DNA of 64,000 bases from Peptoniphilus_A olsenii (GTDB taxonomy: Bacteria; Bacillota; Clostridia; Tissierellales; Peptoniphilaceae). The translations under genes and the position numbers were made by a program. Location: the NCBI RefSeq assembly GCF_040545475.1, contig NZ_JBEPMA010000004.1, positions 119,480 through 183,479 of the forward strand. Direction: 5' to 3'. Positions 54,351 through 62,729 of the stretch are shown piece by piece (within the stretch, counting starts at the first letter, position 1; every line of letters starts with the position of its first letter). The notes beneath the pieces were generated by a model. It saw nothing but the letters and a program-made list of their open reading frames with translations. It was not told the DNA's origin and made no database searches.

Positions 54351-54837
54351 AAAAACTTCAGAGTCAAAGACAATTTATACCTATGGAATAATGCCAAAAG
54401 ATATAAATTCTGGTGGAACTTTATATGGTCCAGTTTTATTTGATATTGCAGATCACAATTCTGGAACAACAATTTTGAGGCATCTAAGAAGTAGAATTGC
54501 AACAGTATCATGCGACTCACTACAATTTATAAAACCAACATACAAAGGAGATTTCTTGACTGCAGTTACTATAGTTTCTGGTGTGGGCAACACTTCTGTA
54601 GAAACTTTTACTAAGTTTTATCGTGAAGTTTCTATGACGGGAGAAAAAGAAATTGTAGCAACTTGTTTTCTGACATTTAAAGCAAAAGAAGTACAACCGG
54701 GTTCAATCCCTGGAATAATTCCTGAAAATGATGAGGAAAAAATTATAATAGATGGTTTTGAAAATAGAAGAAAAATAAATAAACTTAGAAGAACAGAAAA
54801 TGAAAGAATACAAAAATATTTAAATTGTAATTACTAA
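54343..54837 (+). CDS. Hotdog-fold acyl-CoA thioesterase
   Basis: 164 residues from the ATG at 54343, which overlaps psuG by 8 nt. The hotdog signature is YGIMPKDINSGGTLYGPVLF followed by DIADHNSGTTILRH, with the Asn/Asp positions of YciA-type acyl-CoA hydrolases. A longer reading back to 54289 lies fully inside psuG and adds unrelated residues. The substrate is unknown. It has no obvious link to pseudouridine use beyond sharing the transcript. Confidence 0.8.
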   Translation: MNKKTSESKTIYTYGIMPKDINSGGTLYGPVLFDIADHNSGTTILRHLRSRIATVSCDSLQFIKPTYKGDFLTAVTIVSGVGNTSVETFTKFYREVSMTGEKEIVATCFLTFKAKEVQPGSIPGIIPENDEEKIIIDGFENRRKINKLRRTENERIQKYLNCNY

Positions 54838-54841
54838 AATT

Positions 54842-54869
54842 ATCCGGGTTAAATCCCGGATTTTCTTTT
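54842..54869 (+). terminator. Intrinsic terminator after the thioesterase gene
   Basis: ATCCGGG and CCCGGAT form a 7-bp GC-rich stem with a TTAAAT loop and a TTTCTTTT tail, just past the stop. Confidence 0.85.
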
Positions 54870-54897
54870 ATAACAATGAATATATTCTCATAAACTA

Positions 54898-54906
54898 TGT
54901 TATAAT
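54898..54906 (+). promoter_or_regulatory. Extended -10 directly before DUF503 start
   Basis: TG-T-TATAAT (TATAAT at 54901-54906) ends 7 nt before the ATG at 54914. The predicted first transcribed base is at or within 1-2 nt of the A of ATG, and no ribosome-binding site exists in between. Confidence 0.6.
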
Positions 54907-54913
54907 TATAAAT

Positions 54914-55195
54914 ATGATAGTAGGAATTTGTACTTGTGAAATTTTAATTTATGACTCTAATTCTTTGAAAGAAAAAAGAGGAATAATTAAAAGCATAATA
55001 GATAAATCGAAAAATAAATTTAATATTTCTATTTCAGAAGTAGCAGAAAATGATAAGTGGCAAAAAGCTGTTATTGGATTTTCTGTAGTATCTAATGATA
55101 CTAAAATAGTAGATAGTACTATGGAAAAAGTCATAAGATTTATGTCATCTTACAGCGAAATTGAAATTATAAATATAGAAAAAGAAATACTTTAG
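54914..55195 (+). CDS. DUF503 family protein (YlxP-like)
   Basis: 93 residues. The full DUF503 pattern is visible: MIVGICTCEILIYDSNSLKE at the start, KRGIIKSIIDKSKNKFN, SISEVAENDKWQKAVIGF and a final acidic strand. Relatives (YlxP) sit beside rbfA in Bacilli and may act in ribosome maturation; function here is unproven. The family alignment fixes the start at this ATG, which lies 7 nt after an extended -10. Confidence 0.88.
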   Translation: MIVGICTCEILIYDSNSLKEKRGIIKSIIDKSKNKFNISISEVAENDKWQKAVIGFSVVSNDTKIVDSTMEKVIRFMSSYSEIEIINIEKEIL

Positions 55196-55209
55196 GATAT
55201 GGTGATTAG

Positions 55210-55851
55210 TTGAGTAATTTGCTCACAAAAGAAGAAGCAGATCTTTGTTTAGATATTTTAGAGAAAAATTATCCTGATGCGAAATGTGAATTAGTTCATG
55301 TTACTCCTTTTGAGCTTTTAGTTGCTACAATTCTATCGGCACAATGCACTGATATAAGAGTTAATAAAGTCACTTCAGAAATTTTTAAAACTTATAATAA
55401 ACCAGAAGATTTTGCTAATATGGATATTAAAAAATTGGAAAATCTTATTAGAGAATGTGGACTTTTTAGAAATAAAGCTAAAAATATAAAAGCATCAAGT
55501 AAGGTTATTCTTGAAGACTATGCTGGTAAAGTACCCAATACAATTAATGAGTTGATGAAATTGCCAGGAGTAGGTAAAAAGACAGCAAATGTAGTTGCAT
55601 CAAATTGTTTTGGAGTTCCAGCTATAGCTGTGGATACACATGTTTTTAGAGTAAGCAATAGAATCGGGTTTGTTGATGAGAAAAATGTATCGGATACAGA
55701 AAAAGCTTTACAAAAGATTATTGACAAAGATAGATGGACAAAGGCCCATCACATTTTTATTTTTCATGGTAGAAGGACTTGTACAGCAAGAAACCCTAAG
55801 TGTGAAGTATGTAGTGTAAATGAAATTTGCAAATATTATGGGGAGAAATAG
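55210..55851 (+). CDS. nth: Endonuclease III (DNA glycosylase/AP lyase)
   Basis: Removes oxidised pyrimidines in base-excision repair. The helix-hairpin-helix LPGVGKKTANVV contains the catalytic Lys; the catalytic Asp is in VDTHVFRV; the [4Fe-4S] cysteines are CTARNPKCEVCSVNEIC (C-x6-C-x2-C-x5-C). It has 213 residues. The start is TTG after ATGGTGATTAG. The VanW gene starts 2 nt after its stop. Confidence 0.94.
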   Translation: MSNLLTKEEADLCLDILEKNYPDAKCELVHVTPFELLVATILSAQCTDIRVNKVTSEIFKTYNKPEDFANMDIKKLENLIRECGLFRNKAKNIKASSKVILEDYAGKVPNTINELMKLPGVGKKTANVVASNCFGVPAIAVDTHVFRVSNRIGFVDEKNVSDTEKALQKIIDKDRWTKAHHIFIFHGRRTCTARNPKCEVCSVNEICKYYGEK

Positions 55852-55853
55852 TA

Positions 55854-57242
55854 ATGGAAAGTATAAAATCTAAAATAGAGGATATAGATAGAAGATTTTT
55901 AGTTGCCTCAGGAATTGTTCTCGCAATGATATTAGTTTCTCTTATTTTTTACTCTATAGAAAAGAACAATTCAAATATACACAAAGGTGTTAAAATTGAA
56001 GGAATTTCAGTTTCTCATATGTCAAAAAATGAAGCGATAAAAAAAGTAAAAGAAGAAACTGATCAAAAAATAGCAGCCCATATAATTAATTTCACTTTTA
56101 ATGATGAAAGTTATCCAGTTAGTTTAGAACAATTTGGATATACTTTAGATTTAGAACAAGCTGCTGATAAAGCTTATGAAATCGGAAGAAGTAAAAGTTC
56201 TATAAAAAACTTTTTCCAGATAGTATTTGGACCAATATTTAGCAATAATATAATCGCTGATGGAGATTTAAATAGAGATTCGCTTGATAAAGTTATTCTA
56301 GATTTAAATAAAAAAATCTATATAAAACCAGAAGATGCTTATATAAAAGAAAATAGCGACGGCAGTGTAGACATTATTGAAGAAAAAATTGGAAGATATA
56401 TGGATAATGATGAATTTGGTAAAATTTTGGGAGAAGATTTTATAAACAAAGATAAAATAGAACTTCCGGTTTATAGTACAGAGCCTAATGTTAAGTCAAA
56501 CTATTACGCTGGAATTGATAAAGTTTATGCGGATTTTGAGACTAATTATTCATCTTCATCTAAAGGCAGAAAAGAAAATATTAGACTTGCATCTTCTAAA
56601 TTTAATAATTTAAAAGTAGAACCAGGACAAGAGATATCGTTTAATAATGTAGTAGGAGATGTAACTGCAGATAAAGGATTTAAGGAAGCGACTGTCATAA
56701 TTGGAGGCAATGCAGAGTCTGGTATAGGCGGGGGTATTTGCCAAGTATCGACTACACTTTATAATTCACTTGTGATGAGCGATTTAGAAATAGTAGAAAG
56801 ACATAATCATTCAAGGCCCATTAATTATGTAAAACTTGGCACTGATGCTGCTGTAGTGAGCGATTATAAAGATTTGAAATTTAAAAACAATACTAATAAT
56901 CCTATTTTAATACAGGCTATAGCGAATGGAGATAATTTGAGTTTTAAAATTTTTGGCAATTCTAAAGATAGAGATTATACAGTTAAAATGGTGCCAAAGC
57001 TTCTTGGAGTAGTTAATCCTAATACAATCACACGATATTCTGATAATATGTATGAAGGAGATCAAGTAGTTAAAGAGGCTGGATCTAAGGGATATTCTTA
57101 CGAGACATTTAAAGAAGTAATAAAAGATGGAAAAATTATAAGTACTGAGAAAATAACGAACTCATATTATATTCCAAAAGACAGAGTAGTAGTCATAGGC
57201 ACTAGAGAAAATGACAAAGAAGAAACTACTGATGAAGATTAG
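55854..57242 (+). CDS. VanW family membrane-anchored protein
   Basis: 462 residues. A single N-terminal membrane anchor (about 16-38) leads to an extracytoplasmic region: a peptidoglycan-binding-like domain (about 50-215) and the VanW domain with PGQEISFNNVVG, GGGICQVSTTLYN and ERHNHSRPINYV (about 255-345). A G5-like C-terminal tail ends in acidic residues. Probably a cell-envelope protein; VanW function is unknown. The ATG at 55854 follows GGGGAGAAA, preferred to an in-frame ATG at 55827 inside nth. Confidence 0.88.
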   Translation: MESIKSKIEDIDRRFLVASGIVLAMILVSLIFYSIEKNNSNIHKGVKIEGISVSHMSKNEAIKKVKEETDQKIAAHIINFTFNDESYPVSLEQFGYTLDLEQAADKAYEIGRSKSSIKNFFQIVFGPIFSNNIIADGDLNRDSLDKVILDLNKKIYIKPEDAYIKENSDGSVDIIEEKIGRYMDNDEFGKILGEDFINKDKIELPVYSTEPNVKSNYYAGIDKVYADFETNYSSSSKGRKENIRLASSKFNNLKVEPGQEISFNNVVGDVTADKGFKEATVIIGGNAESGIGGGICQVSTTLYNSLVMSDLEIVERHNHSRPINYVKLGTDAAVVSDYKDLKFKNNTNNPILIQAIANGDNLSFKIFGNSKDRDYTVKMVPKLLGVVNPNTITRYSDNMYEGDQVVKEAGSKGYSYETFKEVIKDGKIISTEKITNSYYIPKDRVVVIGTRENDKEETTDED

Positions 57243-57266
57243 AGTGCTATTGATGCACTCTTTTTT
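57241..57266 (+). terminator. Intrinsic terminator after the VanW gene
   Basis: AGAGTGC and GCACTCT form a 7-bp stem with a TATTGAT loop and six T; the 5' arm overlaps the TAG stop. Confidence 0.85.
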
Positions 57267-57282
57267 AATTATAACAAAAGTG

Positions 57283-57291
57283 TGATAAAAT
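57283..57291 (+). promoter_or_regulatory. Extended -10 directly before the next start codon
   Basis: TG-A-TAAAAT (TAAAAT at 57286-57291) ends 6 nt before the ATG at 57298. A transcript starting at the usual 7 nt would begin at the A of the ATG. No ribosome-binding site is present. Confidence 0.55.
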
Positions 57292-57297
57292 ACAGAT

Positions 57298-57870
57298 ATG
57301 AAATTATTTAATTTTTTTAAAAAAGAAAAGTCTATTTATAAAAAATTATTGGATACTGATTTTAATCAAGCGCAATACAATAACTTAGGATTATCTGATG
57401 GCAGTTATGAACTTGAGATATCCAAGAATAATAATTTAATAAAACATATATCCACCAAAGAGATAAATAAAGCAGTTGACGATTACTATGCTAAAGATAA
57501 ATACGCATTAGAAGAATTTGAAAATTTTTTTAGAAATAATAAAGCAATAGAAGCAGAAAGAAATTTTTTGACACATTTGCTCCAAAAAATAGAATTTTCA
57601 GAAGATAAATTAATTGGATTATCAATACTATTAATGCGAGATTCAAAAGTAGAAGAGTGTGTAAAATTTGGAATGTTAATTACAAATTATTATCCGTTAA
57701 TTGAAGTAAGAACAGCAAGAGAAATTTTTATGAATTTAGCAAAGCATCCTGCATTTATATACTATGCAGTAGATTTTATAAAAAATATAGATTATGCAAT
57801 TTTGGACGAGATGTATGAGCAGTTGCCAGAAATAGGAAAGAAAATAATAGAGGAGAAAGCATGGATTTAG
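57298..57870 (+). CDS. Uncharacterised protein upstream of cvfB
   Basis: 190 residues, soluble, mainly helical, with a basic N-terminus (MKLFNFFKKEKSIYKK). No recognised domain. A HEAT/TPR-like helical second half (for example EDKLIGLSILLMRDSKVEEC) is visible. It overlaps cvfB by 10 nt and is probably co-transcribed with it and rlmD. The first ATG is the only reasonable start; the next methionine is deep inside the protein. Its promoter lies immediately upstream with no leader. Confidence 0.65.
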   Translation: MKLFNFFKKEKSIYKKLLDTDFNQAQYNNLGLSDGSYELEISKNNNLIKHISTKEINKAVDDYYAKDKYALEEFENFFRNNKAIEAERNFLTHLLQKIEFSEDKLIGLSILLMRDSKVEECVKFGMLITNYYPLIEVRTAREIFMNLAKHPAFIYYAVDFIKNIDYAILDEMYEQLPEIGKKIIEEKAWI

Positions 57871-58673
57871 GGAAAATACAAGATTTAAAAGTAGAATCAA
57901 TAGAAAAAGGAAATATATATGTAACAGATGGGACGAAAAAAGTAATACTAAATAAAGGTGAAGGCAAAAAACTAAAAGTAGGCGATGAAGTTGAAGCCTT
58001 TGTTTATAATGGACACGAAGATTATGAAGCAACACTTAAAAAACCATATGCCGAAGTTGGAGATTTAAAAAAATTAAAAGTAGTAGATAAAGCTAAAGTT
58101 GGATATTTTGTCGATAATGGCACAGATAAAGATGTATTTTTACCATTTTCAGAATCCATGGGAAGACTTCAAGTTGGGGAAGAATATTTGATGTATTTGT
58201 ATCACGACAAAAGTGATAGGCTTGCATTTACGATGAAAATTAAAGAAAAACTTGAGACGAATGAAAATTTTAAGGTTAATGATTATGTCAAAGGAACTAT
58301 TTATGGAATTGGCAAACCAGGAGCCTTTGTAGCCATCGAAAATAAATATGATGGAATGATACCTAGGGAAGAATTAAAAGGAATTTATCGCATTGGTGAT
58401 GAAGTAGAAGCAAGAGTTCAAAGAATCTTACAAAATGGCTTTATAACACTGACACTTCGACAAAAAGCCTACAAACAAATGGATGCTGATGCAGATGAAA
58501 TACTAGAATTACTTGAAGAAAATAATGGAGTATTAGAACTTGGAGACAAATCAGATCCAGAACTTATAAAAGATATTACTGGACTATCTAAAAAGGCATA
58601 TAAAAGAGCAATAGGATCACTTTATAAGAAAAAACTAATTGATATCTACGATAAGAAAATAGAGTTGAGATAA
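57861..58673 (+). CDS. cvfB: CvfB-type S1 RNA-binding protein
   Basis: 270 residues. Tandem S1-like OB domains precede a C-terminal winged helix, the layout of CvfB, an RNA-binding virulence regulator in Gram-positive bacteria. Visible landmarks are VFLPFSES, a third S1 domain with VKGTIYGIGKPGAFVAIENKYD and a DITGLSKKAYKRAIGSLYKK winged-helix core. The ribosome-binding site is GAGGAGAAAGC. It overlaps rlmD by 1 nt. Confidence 0.87.
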   Translation: MDLGKIQDLKVESIEKGNIYVTDGTKKVILNKGEGKKLKVGDEVEAFVYNGHEDYEATLKKPYAEVGDLKKLKVVDKAKVGYFVDNGTDKDVFLPFSESMGRLQVGEEYLMYLYHDKSDRLAFTMKIKEKLETNENFKVNDYVKGTIYGIGKPGAFVAIENKYDGMIPREELKGIYRIGDEVEARVQRILQNGFITLTLRQKAYKQMDADADEILELLEENNGVLELGDKSDPELIKDITGLSKKAYKRAIGSLYKKKLIDIYDKKIELR

Positions 58674-59959
58674 TGATTAAAAACAAAAACCAAGTAATAG
58701 GAACAATAGAAGATTTTGATTATAAAGGTAGGGGCATCACCAAAATAGACGGGGTCCCTGTATTTTTAGACGGAGGAATAATCGGAGACGAAGTTGATTT
58801 TTTTATAACCAAAGAGAAAAAGAATTACTATAACGGAAAAATTAATAAAATAATAAAAAAATCAAATAAAAGAGAAAATAGCCCATGTACATACTCAGAT
58901 AAATGTGGAGGTTGTGATTTTCTAGAATTAAAAGATGATGTTGAACTAGCTTGGAAGCATGATTTAGTAAAAAATAACATAAATAAATTAGGTAAAATTT
59001 CACTTCAACCTAAAGAAATATTATCATCACCAGAAAATTATAAATATAGAAATAATATGCAGTTTCAAGTTAAAAATGGAATAATTGGACTTTATGAAAA
59101 AAACTCTAGAAATATCACAAAAATAGACTATTGCTTGATGCAAAAAGACTCAGCCAATAAAGTATTAAATATAGTTTCTAAATTCAAATATCTAAAGGAT
59201 TTAAAAACTATTGGAATTAGAACAAATTACAAAGATGAAATAATGCTAATTCTCGTAACAAATAAGAAGAATTTAAACGTAAAATCAATTATTGGAGACT
59301 TACTTGAAGCAAATGTAAAATCTTTTTATGTAAATTGTCATAATAAAAGTAAAACAAGATACTCAGATGAATTCAAACTAATATTTGGAGAAGAATACTT
59401 AGAAGAAAAATTAATGGATTTAAAATTTAGAATTTCTCCTAAATCATTTTTCCAAGTAAATATACCTGCAACAGAGAGTCTTTACAAAAAAGCAATAGAA
59501 TATGCAGATATCAAACCGGAAGATAAAATTTATGACCTATACTGTGGCGTTGGATCTATATCACTATGCTTAGCTAAAAAAGGAGCTGAAGTAATAGGAA
59601 TAGAAATATTATCACAAGCAGTAGAAGATGCCCGCAAAAATGCAGAAAATAATAAATTAAATTGCAGATTTATAGAAGGAGCAGCAGAAGAAATAATCTT
59701 AAAACTAAAAGAAGACGAACATATAGAACCAAACAAAATAATAGTAGATCCACCACGTAAAGGATTAGACGAAAACCTAGTTAAATTTTTGATAGATAAT
59801 CCAGTAGAAAGATTGATATATATTTCATGTAATCCATCAACACAAGCACGAGATTTAAATCTCCTTAAAGAAAAGTATAAAGTGGAAGAAATAACACCAG
59901 TTAACTTATTTCCAAACACTGTGCACGTGGAGACTGTAGTATTGATGTCAAGAAAATAG
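58673..59959 (+). CDS. rlmD: 23S rRNA (uracil-C5)-methyltransferase, RumA/RlmD family
   Basis: 428 residues. The N-terminal TRAM domain is followed by a [4Fe-4S] region (CTYSDKCGGCDFLEL), the SAM motif IYDLYCGVGSISLCLA, VDPPRKGLD and the catalytic-Cys motif YISCNPST. The C-terminus ends VHVETVVLMSRK. The exact uridine (747 or 1939) cannot be told. The 3' end of rumA-type genes is a known insertion site for integrative elements; here a diverged copy of that end occurs again at 63583-63621. Confidence 0.93.
   Translation: MIKNKNQVIGTIEDFDYKGRGITKIDGVPVFLDGGIIGDEVDFFITKEKKNYYNGKINKIIKKSNKRENSPCTYSDKCGGCDFLELKDDVELAWKHDLVKNNINKLGKISLQPKEILSSPENYKYRNNMQFQVKNGIIGLYEKNSRNITKIDYCLMQKDSANKVLNIVSKFKYLKDLKTIGIRTNYKDEIMLILVTNKKNLNVKSIIGDLLEANVKSFYVNCHNKSKTRYSDEFKLIFGEEYLEEKLMDLKFRISPKSFFQVNIPATESLYKKAIEYADIKPEDKIYDLYCGVGSISLCLAKKGAEVIGIEILSQAVEDARKNAENNKLNCRFIEGAAEEIILKLKEDEHIEPNKIIVDPPRKGLDENLVKFLIDNPVERLIYISCNPSTQARDLNLLKEKYKVEEITPVNLFPNTVHVETVVLMSRK
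59924..59947 (+). repeat. rumA-type 3'-end sequence, copy 1 (within rlmD)
   Basis: This 24-nt stretch encodes HVETVVLM at the end of rlmD. It matches 63583-63606 at 19 of 24 positions in the same orientation. Differences fall mainly at codon wobble or conservative positions (Val/Ile, Val/Ala, Met/Ile). It is a candidate attachment-site pair bracketing 3.6 kb. Confidence 0.55.
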
Positions 59960-60043
59960 TAAAATGCTAGTAAATGTAGGTAAATAGAATTTTAGATACA
60001 ACGAAAAAATTTGCTATATAAAAAATTAAATTAGGAGCAACTA

Positions 60044-60730
60044 ATGCAAACTTGTAATTATTGTCAGGAAAAAGGGGAGTGTCTCTCTAAAATGAAACTT
60101 TTTAATGAGCTTGGTGTAGATGAATTAAAAAATATTTATTTATCAGCAGTTCATAAGGATTTAAAAAAGGGTCAAAGTTTATTTTTTAATGGAGATATAG
60201 TAGATAAAATTATTATAATCAGGTATGGGAAAATTAAATCCTTAACCTATGATGATGAGGGGAGAGAAAGTATTAGTAAAATTTATGTGGAAGGTGACAT
60301 TATAGGAGAAAATTCAATTTTCTTAGATAATTCCTATACATCTAATGGAGTTGCAATAGAAAATACAGGGATTTGTCAAATTGATAAGACGATTCTTAGG
60401 GAAATTTTAATCAAAGACCATGATTTTTCTTTAAACTTGATAAGATCACTAAGCAAAAAACTGTATGAAACCGAAAAACTTTTAGAAATTTTGTCTATAA
60501 AAGATTCATATACTAGACTAGGAGCATTTTTGGTATATAGAGCGGGGTTGACAAATGATGGCTATATAAGTCTCAATCAAGAGAATATTGCTTCGTCCAT
60601 AAATATGACTAGGGAAACTGTTTCTAGAAAATTGTCTCAAATGGAAAAAGAGGGATATATAGAAAACACTGCTTATAAAAAGATAAAAATTAAAAATCTA
60701 GTTGCCTTAATTAAGTTAACAAATATGTAA
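60044..60730 (+). CDS. FNR-type Crp/Fnr family regulator
   Basis: 228 residues. The N-terminus has CNYCQEKGEC, i.e. C4, C7 and C13 in the C-x2-C-x5-C spacing of FNR, with a fourth cysteine at about 111, so an oxygen- or NO-labile [4Fe-4S] cluster is likely. A cyclic-nucleotide-like beta barrel spans about 20-115 and the HTH about 177-200, with recognition residues RETVSRKL (E-xx-SR as in FNR). It precedes RIC and flavodiiron genes, its likely targets. The ribosome-binding site is TTAGGAGCA. Confidence 0.88.
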   Translation: MQTCNYCQEKGECLSKMKLFNELGVDELKNIYLSAVHKDLKKGQSLFFNGDIVDKIIIIRYGKIKSLTYDDEGRESISKIYVEGDIIGENSIFLDNSYTSNGVAIENTGICQIDKTILREILIKDHDFSLNLIRSLSKKLYETEKLLEILSIKDSYTRLGAFLVYRAGLTNDGYISLNQENIASSINMTRETVSRKLSQMEKEGYIENTAYKKIKIKNLVALIKLTNM

Positions 60731-60733
60731 AAG

Positions 60734-60781
60734 TGTGATATATAATACAGAAAATTATAAAATCTTCCTTTATAATATAAT
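60734..60781 (+). promoter_or_regulatory. Promoter of ric-fprA with candidate FNR/CRP-type operator
   Basis: Overlapping TATAATATAAT gives -10 hexamers at 60771-60776 and 60776-60781. An imperfect palindrome TGTGATATATAATACA (60734-60749, 6 of 8 paired positions) is centred about 41.5 nt before a start predicted from the first -10, the classic activator position. The -35 is poor, as expected for an activated promoter. Confidence 0.4.
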
Positions 60782-60804
60782 TAGCTAGTAAAAAGGAGGG
60801 CTAA

Positions 60805-61506
60805 ATGATAGATATTCATACTAAGATAGAAGACGTAGTTAAGGCGGATAGCAATATGATTGGTTTTTTTAATAAGGAGAAAATCGATTTTTGTTGCAAT
60901 GGCTATATGACCATTGCAGATGTTGCAAAAGAAAAAAATATAGATCCTATTATCCTTGTTAGAAAAATTCAAGATAGACTAGATAATAGTAATCCCAAAG
61001 AAAAAGAAATTATAGACTTAGATGATTTTAAAGAACTTAGATTAGGGGAGATGATAGATTCTATATTAATTGATCACCATGAAAAAGAAAGAAATTTACT
61101 ATTTGAAATTGATCCTTTATTAAATAAAATCTTATCTGTTCATTTTGAACACCATGGAGAAGACCTGAGTAAGCTCCATTCACTTTTTGCTACTCTTAAG
61201 AAAGAATTGGAAGAACACTTTATTAAAGAGGAAAAAATTACTTTCCCGTTGATGCTTGAAAATGAGTATCCGACTAAGGATTTAATTAGAGAAGTTGAAG
61301 CTTTAGAAGATGACCATGAAAAGGCGGGGGATTTGATCAAAGAAATGATTGAGTTGACAGATTGGTTTAGAGCACCAAAAGATGCCTGCAGAACATATAT
61401 CCATACTTTTGATTTGTTAGAAGAATTAGTAAAAGACGTTTTTGTGCATATTTTTAAAGAAAACTCTATAATATTTGAAAAATATAGAAATATGGAGGGA
61501 AAATAA
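60805..61506 (+). CDS. ric: Iron-sulfur cluster repair di-iron protein (RIC/ScdA/YtfE)
   Basis: 233 residues. The N-terminal DUF542 domain has the DFCCNG motif (about residues 28-33). The hemerythrin-like domain supplies diiron ligands: DHHEKERN, HFEHHGEDL, LEEHFIKEE, DDHEKAGD and HIFKENSIIF. RIC proteins mend iron-sulfur clusters damaged by nitric oxide or oxidants. The ribosome-binding site is AAAGGAGGGC. It overlaps fprA by 1 nt, coupling it to NO/oxygen removal. Confidence 0.93.
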   Translation: MIDIHTKIEDVVKADSNMIGFFNKEKIDFCCNGYMTIADVAKEKNIDPIILVRKIQDRLDNSNPKEKEIIDLDDFKELRLGEMIDSILIDHHEKERNLLFEIDPLLNKILSVHFEHHGEDLSKLHSLFATLKKELEEHFIKEEKITFPLMLENEYPTKDLIREVEALEDDHEKAGDLIKEMIELTDWFRAPKDACRTYIHTFDLLEELVKDVFVHIFKENSIIFEKYRNMEGK

Positions 61507-62729
61507 TGAAAAAACAAATAAAAAACAACGTATATTGGGTTGGAAAAATTGATTGGGAACTTCAGGAATTTCATGGGTCAGAATATTCTGTCCACCATGG
61601 GTCTAGTCAAAATGCTTACTTGATTCAAGAAGAAAAGACGGTACTAATTGACACTGTATGGACTCCTCATAAAGAAGAATTTGTAAAGAACTTAAAAACA
61701 GAAATTCAATTAAATGAAATTGACTATATAGTTATAAATCACGGAGAACCTGATCACTCAGGTTCATTAGTGCAAATAATGGAGGAAATTCCCAATACAC
61801 CAATTTATTGTACTGCCAATGGCAAAAAATCTCTTATTGGCCAATACCACCATCCAGAATGGGACTATAGGGTTGTAAAAACTGGAGATTCTGTAGACAT
61901 AGGAAATGGCAAACAATTAGTGTTTGTAGAAATGAAAATGCTCCATTGGCCTGACTCAATGGCAACTTATATGACAGGAGATAACATTTTATTTTCTAAC
62001 GATGCCTTTGGCCAACACTATGCATTAAGTGAATTATTCAACGACAAAGCAGACCCAACTATTCTTTGGAATGAGGCTATGAAATACTATGCTAATATTT
62101 TGACACCTTTTTCATCCTTTGCAAAAAAGAAAATTGAAGAAATTGTAGCCATGAACTTGCCAATAGATATTATAGCAACAAGTCACGGTAGTATTTGGAG
62201 AGAAAATGCTCTTGAGATAGTTAATAAATATGCTGAATGGGCAGATGCCTATAAAGAAGATCAAGTAACTATAATTTATGACTCTATGTGGGGAGCAACT
62301 AAGAAAATCGCTCATAAAATTGCAGATGACATAAGAGAGATTTCTCCATCAACTAGAACGAAAGTTTTGTCTGTAGCTGAAATGGACAGAAACGATATTA
62401 TGACAGAAGTATTTAAGTCAAGAGCAATAGCTGTTGGTTCGCCAACAGTTGGTAGGTCTGCGATTACTACTATATCTGGGTGGCTACATTTTCTTCAAGA
62501 ACTTAAATTCAAAGATAAGGTGGCAGGTGTCTTTGGATCATACGGCTGGTCTGGTGAAGGAAATAAGATATTGAGAGATAAGCTTGAAAAAGCAGGATTC
62601 CAAATTATTGATGAGGAAATAAAAGCTTCATGGATGCCGGATGATGAATTTTTGAAGGAAACTGAAAAATTCTCTAAATCTTTACTTGAAGCATCGGTTA
62701 TTGAAAAAAAAGAATATCAAAACAAGTAA
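61506..62729 (+). CDS. fprA: Flavodiiron protein (NO/oxygen reductase)
   Basis: 407 residues. The beta-lactamase-like diiron domain carries HGEPDHSGS (H-x-E-x-D-H), a later LHWPDSMATY histidine, the SNDAFGQHY region and ATSHGSIWR. The C-terminal flavodoxin domain begins IIYDSMWGATKKIA, with SPTVGRSA and FGSYGWSGEG flavin loops. It reduces oxygen to water and/or NO to N2O; specificity is not readable. No rubredoxin gene is adjacent. It starts at the last base of ric (TAATG). Confidence 0.95.
   Translation: MKKQIKNNVYWVGKIDWELQEFHGSEYSVHHGSSQNAYLIQEEKTVLIDTVWTPHKEEFVKNLKTEIQLNEIDYIVINHGEPDHSGSLVQIMEEIPNTPIYCTANGKKSLIGQYHHPEWDYRVVKTGDSVDIGNGKQLVFVEMKMLHWPDSMATYMTGDNILFSNDAFGQHYALSELFNDKADPTILWNEAMKYYANILTPFSSFAKKKIEEIVAMNLPIDIIATSHGSIWRENALEIVNKYAEWADAYKEDQVTIIYDSMWGATKKIAHKIADDIREISPSTRTKVLSVAEMDRNDIMTEVFKSRAIAVGSPTVGRSAITTISGWLHFLQELKFKDKVAGVFGSYGWSGEGNKILRDKLEKAGFQIIDEEIKASWMPDDEFLKETEKFSKSLLEASVIEKKEYQNK

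Noticed and set aside
59530..59919. 129-codon minus-strand open frame inside rlmD
   Set aside because: Antisense shadow of the conserved methyltransferase domain; low-complexity Ser/Ile-rich translation.
61140..61574. 144-codon minus-strand open frame across ric and fprA
   Set aside because: Antisense to two strongly supported genes, Ser/Phe-rich, no start signal.
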